In this document: piece after piece, positions 60,970 to 64,000 of the stretch
Numbering within the stretch: the stretch's first letter is position 1
How the letters are laid out: the number at the start of each line of letters is the position of its first letter
Assembly (NCBI RefSeq): GCF_041146395.1
Contig: NC_090984.1
Coordinates: 83,897,114 to 83,961,113 of the forward strand
Length of the DNA: 64,000 nucleotides
Reading direction: 5' to 3'
Origin: Eulemur rufifrons
Taxonomy: Eukaryota; Chordata; Mammalia; Primates; Lemuridae
The notes under the pieces: generated by a model
What the model saw: only the letters and a program-made list of their open reading frames with translations
Told to the model about the DNA's origin: nothing
Database searches by the model: none
Made by a program: the position numbers and the translations under genes

Positions 60970-61161
60970 ATGTCAGCTTTCCTAGATAGAGAAGAAAAGT
61001 CAATGCCTAGCTTCAAAGCTTCAAAGAATATGCTGACTCTCTTAGTAGGGGTTAATGAAATTGGTGCCTGTAAGTTGAAGCCAATGCTCATATACCATTC
61101 TAAAAATCCCAGGAACCTTAAGAATTATGCTAAATCTACTTTGTCTGTGCTCTATAAATGA
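60970..61161 (+). pseudogene. Tigger1 transposase fragment, N-terminal side
   Basis: Sixty-three codons that read as the central part of the Tigger1 (TIGD1-like) transposase, for example FKASKNMLTLLVGVNE and LKNYAKSTLSVLYK. The frame differs from the downstream fragment at 61314, so the gene is broken by a frameshift between them. Confidence 0.85.
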
Positions 61162-61313
61162 AACAACAAAGCCTAGATGGCAGCACATCTGTTTATAGCA
61201 TTGTTTATTGAATATTTTAAGCCCACTTTTGAGATCTGCTCAGAAAAAAGATTCCTTTAAAAATATAATATTACTGCTCATCAGACAACGCATCTAGTGA
61301 CCCAGGAGCTCTG

Positions 61314-61889
61314 ATGGAGATGTACGAGGAGATTAATGTTTTCATGCTTGCTAACACAACGTCCATGCTATGTGCCAAGGATGTAGGAGTAATTTTGACT
61401 TTCAAGTCTTATTATTTAAGAAATACATTTTGTAAGGCTATAGCTGCCATAGATAGTGATTACTCTGATGGATCTGGGCAAAATCAATTGAAAAGAGTCA
61501 CTATTCTAGATGCTATTAAGAACACTTGTGATTCATGGGAGGAGATCAAAATATCAACATTAACAGGAGTCTGGAAGAAGTTGTTTTCAACCATTATGGA
61601 TGACTTTGAGGGGCTCAAGACTTCAGCAGAAGAAGCAACTGTAGATGTGGAGAAAAGAGTAAGAGAACTAGAATTAGAAGTGGAGTCTGAAGCTGTGACT
61701 GAATTGCTGCAATCTCATGGTAAAGCTTTAATGGACAAGGAGTTACTTCTTATGGATGAGCAAAGAAAGCTTGTTGAAATGACAACAAAGAATTTAGACT
61801 ACTCCATAAACTTCATTGATAAAATAGCTGCAGAGTTGGAGAAGATTGACTCCAGTTTTCAAAGTTCTACTGTGGATAAAATGCTATGA
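61314..61889 (+). pseudogene. Tigger1 transposase fragment, C-terminal part
   Basis: The longest open frame of the window, 191 codons. It corresponds to the end of the DDE/D catalytic domain and the C-terminus of the Tigger1 transposase. In the same frame just upstream, near 61284, a D-N-A triplet corresponds to the second catalytic Asp motif. Asp at about residue 23 lies where the family has its third Asp, but the flanking L-Q-P-M has changed to L-C-A-K. The start codon is internal to the original gene. The upstream gene is frameshifted, so this is a remnant. Confidence 0.85.
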
Positions 61890-62220
61890 AACAGCATTGC
61901 ATCCTACAGAGAAATCTTTTGTGAAAGGAAGTATCAATTGATGCGGCAAACTTCATTGTTGTCTTATTTTAAGAAATTGCCACAGCCGTGCCAACTTTCA
62001 GCAACTACCACCTTGATCTGTCAGCAGCCATCAACATGGAGGCAAGACCCTCCACCAGCAGAAACATTACAACTGGCTGAAGGCTCAATGATCTTTAGCA
62101 ATTTTTAACAATAAAGTGTTTTTTACTTGAGGTATGTACATTATTTTTTTAGACATAATGGTATTGCACACTTAATAGAGTACAGTAAAGTGTAAATATA
62201 ACTGTTGTATGCACTGAGAA

Positions 62221-62600
62221 TGAAAATGGTAAATGCTTAAATTAAGGCAATATCAGTGGAGATGGGCTTGGGTAGGAGTGGATTTGTAAAGTATTTATGA
62301 GGTAGAATAGACAGGATTGGTGATCACTTGGAAGGAAGAGTGGGGAAGAGGAGGGAGCTGCTGAGGATAACTCCCAGGTTTCTGCTTTGGGAGTTGGCTA
62401 AGAATGGGGATACCAGTCCCTGAGATGGGGAACACAGGAGGGTGTTGGGGGGGGGGATGGTGAGCTATGATTTGGGCATGTTATATGAGAAGTGTCTGGG
62501 GGATGCCAAGTGGAGATGTTCCATAGACAGTCCACAGTCTGAAAATCGCATCCAGCTCAAGAGAGACTTCTTGGCTTGAGATTGATTTGGAAACCATAAA
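62221..62600 (-). mobile_element. L2 LINE, part 2
   Basis: 'aatatcagtggagatgggct', 'gaggtagaatagacaggatt', 'ggataactcccaggtttctg' and 'gatttgggcatgttatatga' continue the reverse-strand L2 split by Tigger1. A 10-base G run lies near 62445. Confidence 0.75.
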
Positions 62601-62608
62601 TATATATA

Positions 62609-62722
62609 GGGTGGCCATAAATTCTGAACACATAGATAATATTTTGTCATATGTTATAATACAGTATCAGTAAATCATTTCTTACATATTCACCTATGTT
62701 TTCAGACTTTATGACCATCCTT
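62609..62722. mobile_element. 114-bp inverted-repeat MITE, TA target
   Basis: The left end reads GGGTGGCCATAAATTCTGAA and the right end, as reverse complement, GGATGGTCATAAAGTCTGAA; the similarity extends about 33 bp inward with one small gap. TA flanks both sides (62607-62608 and 62723-62724). Size and TA sites fit a mariner/Tc1-type MITE. I do not recognise the family. Confidence 0.65.
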
Positions 62723-62724
62723 TA

Positions 62725-63034
62725 GAAATTGGCTGGAGCCATAGAGAATACCGATCAGCCAGATAGAATGTATAAAATAAGAAGGGAAAGCTATTGGATA
62801 TGGAGTCTTGGGAACTACAATTTATGGGGCAAAGGCGCCTGAGAAGAAAGGTGGGGATGGGGTGGGGTGGGCTGAGATTTAAAGCACAGAGAAAGCTCAT
62901 GAGGAGAGCAATCTTTCCACAGAGATGGAAGAGGAAATAGTAAGAATGAATAAGGATGTACGGACATCAGCCCAACTTGCCACCAAAACTCCTTCAAAGT
63001 TTTCCCCCAGTGGTCAAAAGGATTTTCTTCTCTA
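62725..63034. other. Unassigned spacer
   Basis: No recognised element. The 114-codon minus-strand frame 62815-63159 extends across it and is unrecognised. Confidence 0.45.
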
Positions 63035-63140
63035 GAATGATGTTTCTTAACTTTTGTGGGGTAACAAGCTCTTTGAGAATCTGATGGAAGCCATGGACCA
63101 TCTTCCACGCATAAATAGCCCAAGGATCCCAGGTGAAGAC
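63035..63140 (+). mobile_element. hAT-type MITE fragment
   Basis: 'gatgtttcttaacttttgtg' and 'gagaatctgatggaagccat' resemble a common hAT/Charlie-derived repeat. The 3' end is decayed. Confidence 0.5.
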
Positions 63141-64000
63141 TCCTGATATTTTGCAACAAATTTCTATCTGTAACTACTTCTAAATACTAACTGGAAGGTC
63201 TTAGTTTCCCTGCACTTTGGAATCTAGGACACTGCTTTATTTTCATCTGAGAAAGCAGGAGAAAAAGAGTCAATGTTATGGAGCAGCATGGTGTCCTTAA
63301 GTTTGTTAAAGCCCAAATGATGTTTTTTCCCTTTAGGGGATTTTTTTTCTTTCCTTCTTTTGTTTTCACCTTCTCAACTGGTTTAAATTTTTTTCTTAGC
63401 TGAAATTGGCTTTGACTTAATTCGCATAGTTGTTGTTGAATGTTGTTACCATAAATTGCTGTATCCTGTAAGACTCAGTCACAGAGTTTTCAGAAAATCT
63501 TAAGGATCATATTTTTTCCAGAGAACGTTTTAAAGCACATTTTTCCCCAAAGATCTAACCCAGTTTCCTTATATTACTTCTTTTCCTTTGACACCTATGA
63601 CCATGTCTTTTAAACATTACTTAATTTTGGCGTCCTTGACACTGTACTTTCCTTTTTTTCCTCCTTCCTTTTTTGAAATTGCTGTTGGGTCTCTTTGGTT
63701 GACTTTTCACAGCTGAGGGCATCTTCTAAGGCTCTGCCGTAAGCTCCTTGCTCTTGTTTATTTTTTACCCATTCCTTTTCATTCAGCTTATTCTAGCAAA
63801 TATTTATTGAGTGTGGAATGTGTTTGATACACCTATTTATTCTCATAACTGCAAAAATCGTCTCTCTGTGGGGATTTATGACTCCAAATTATAGCTCTGA
63901 CGTGGTACAATTACACAATTCCCATGGTGGCCACTGTGCCACTTTGAGGTATATGGCTCTTCCTGCCCTTTCTACTGGCTCTCTTTCAATTGGATTCCTC
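63141..64000. other. Unassigned stretch with weak MIR end
   Basis: No convincing element. 'agcaaatatttattgagtgt' at about 63796 followed by 'attctcataactgc' may be the reverse complement of a MIR or L2 tail. Nothing exon-like up to the window end. Confidence 0.45.

Larger units (their letters stand above)
59970..62220 (+). mobile_element. Tigger1 DNA transposon, nearly full length
   Basis: Begins with the Tigger1 terminus 'caggcatacctcgctttgtt' directly after TA (59968-59969), the target dinucleotide of this superfamily. It contains much of a pogo-type transposase gene and ends inside the 3' region ('gtacagtaaagtgtaaatat'). The right terminal inverted repeat is missing, so about 0.15-0.2 kb is lost against the ~2.4-kb consensus. 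Not mobile in this form. Confidence 0.9.

Overview
This is primate nuclear DNA, almost certainly from a strepsirrhine (lemur-type) genome. The strongest clue is the Alu elements. Several nearly full-length copies (30286-30652, 38280-38645, 45929-46267, 51656-51992) carry an expanded A/T-rich linker between the two monomers, a feature I associate with lemur Alus rather than monkey or ape Alus. A 5'-truncated L1 (47220-48172) ends with a 3' UTR of the same lineage. The species cannot be fixed from this window; a lemuriform such as a mouse lemur is my inference. I found no convincing host protein-coding gene, tRNA, rRNA or other functional RNA gene. The open frames are short, unconserved by eye, or lie in transposons. 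The window is best read as intergenic or deep intronic DNA, a layered deposit of transposable elements separated by blocks that I could not assign.

Layout. 1-10600: sparse old repeats (MIR, L1M-type 3' UTRs), two diverged copies of an unassigned ~383-bp repeat at 1999-2423 and 3879-4262, and nested L1 fragments at 6125-7256. 10601-12095: a 290-bp sequence present twice with no difference, 1205 bp apart. 12096-25130: MIR, MER5A, hAT-Charlie, Alu, L1 and L2 relics, a probable LTR on the minus strand, and a decayed hAT transposase (23680-24645). 25130-30700: a piggyBac-like element between TTAA sites (25998-26276), then a three-level nest (MIR, L1M, MER2/Tigger-type) and a well-preserved Alu with a 16-bp target duplication. 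30700-43500: mostly unassigned DNA with L2, MIR and L1 pieces and one recent Alu carrying a 49-base homopolymer tail. 43800-48172: an L1 ORF2 region broken by a Tigger element, an Alu and a younger L1. 48173-59800: L2, MIR, an Alu, and a solo LTR inside an L2 that was later hit by an Alu. 59970-62220: a long Tigger1 DNA transposon inside a minus-strand L2, followed by a compact inverted-repeat element at 62609-62722.

There is no gene set working together here. The order of insertions gives a relative chronology: MIR and L2 are oldest, then L1M, LTR and Tigger elements, then Alu and the young L1. Family names rest on recalled consensus sequences and were not checked by search. Boundaries of old repeats are approximate, usually within tens of bases, except where target duplications are given.
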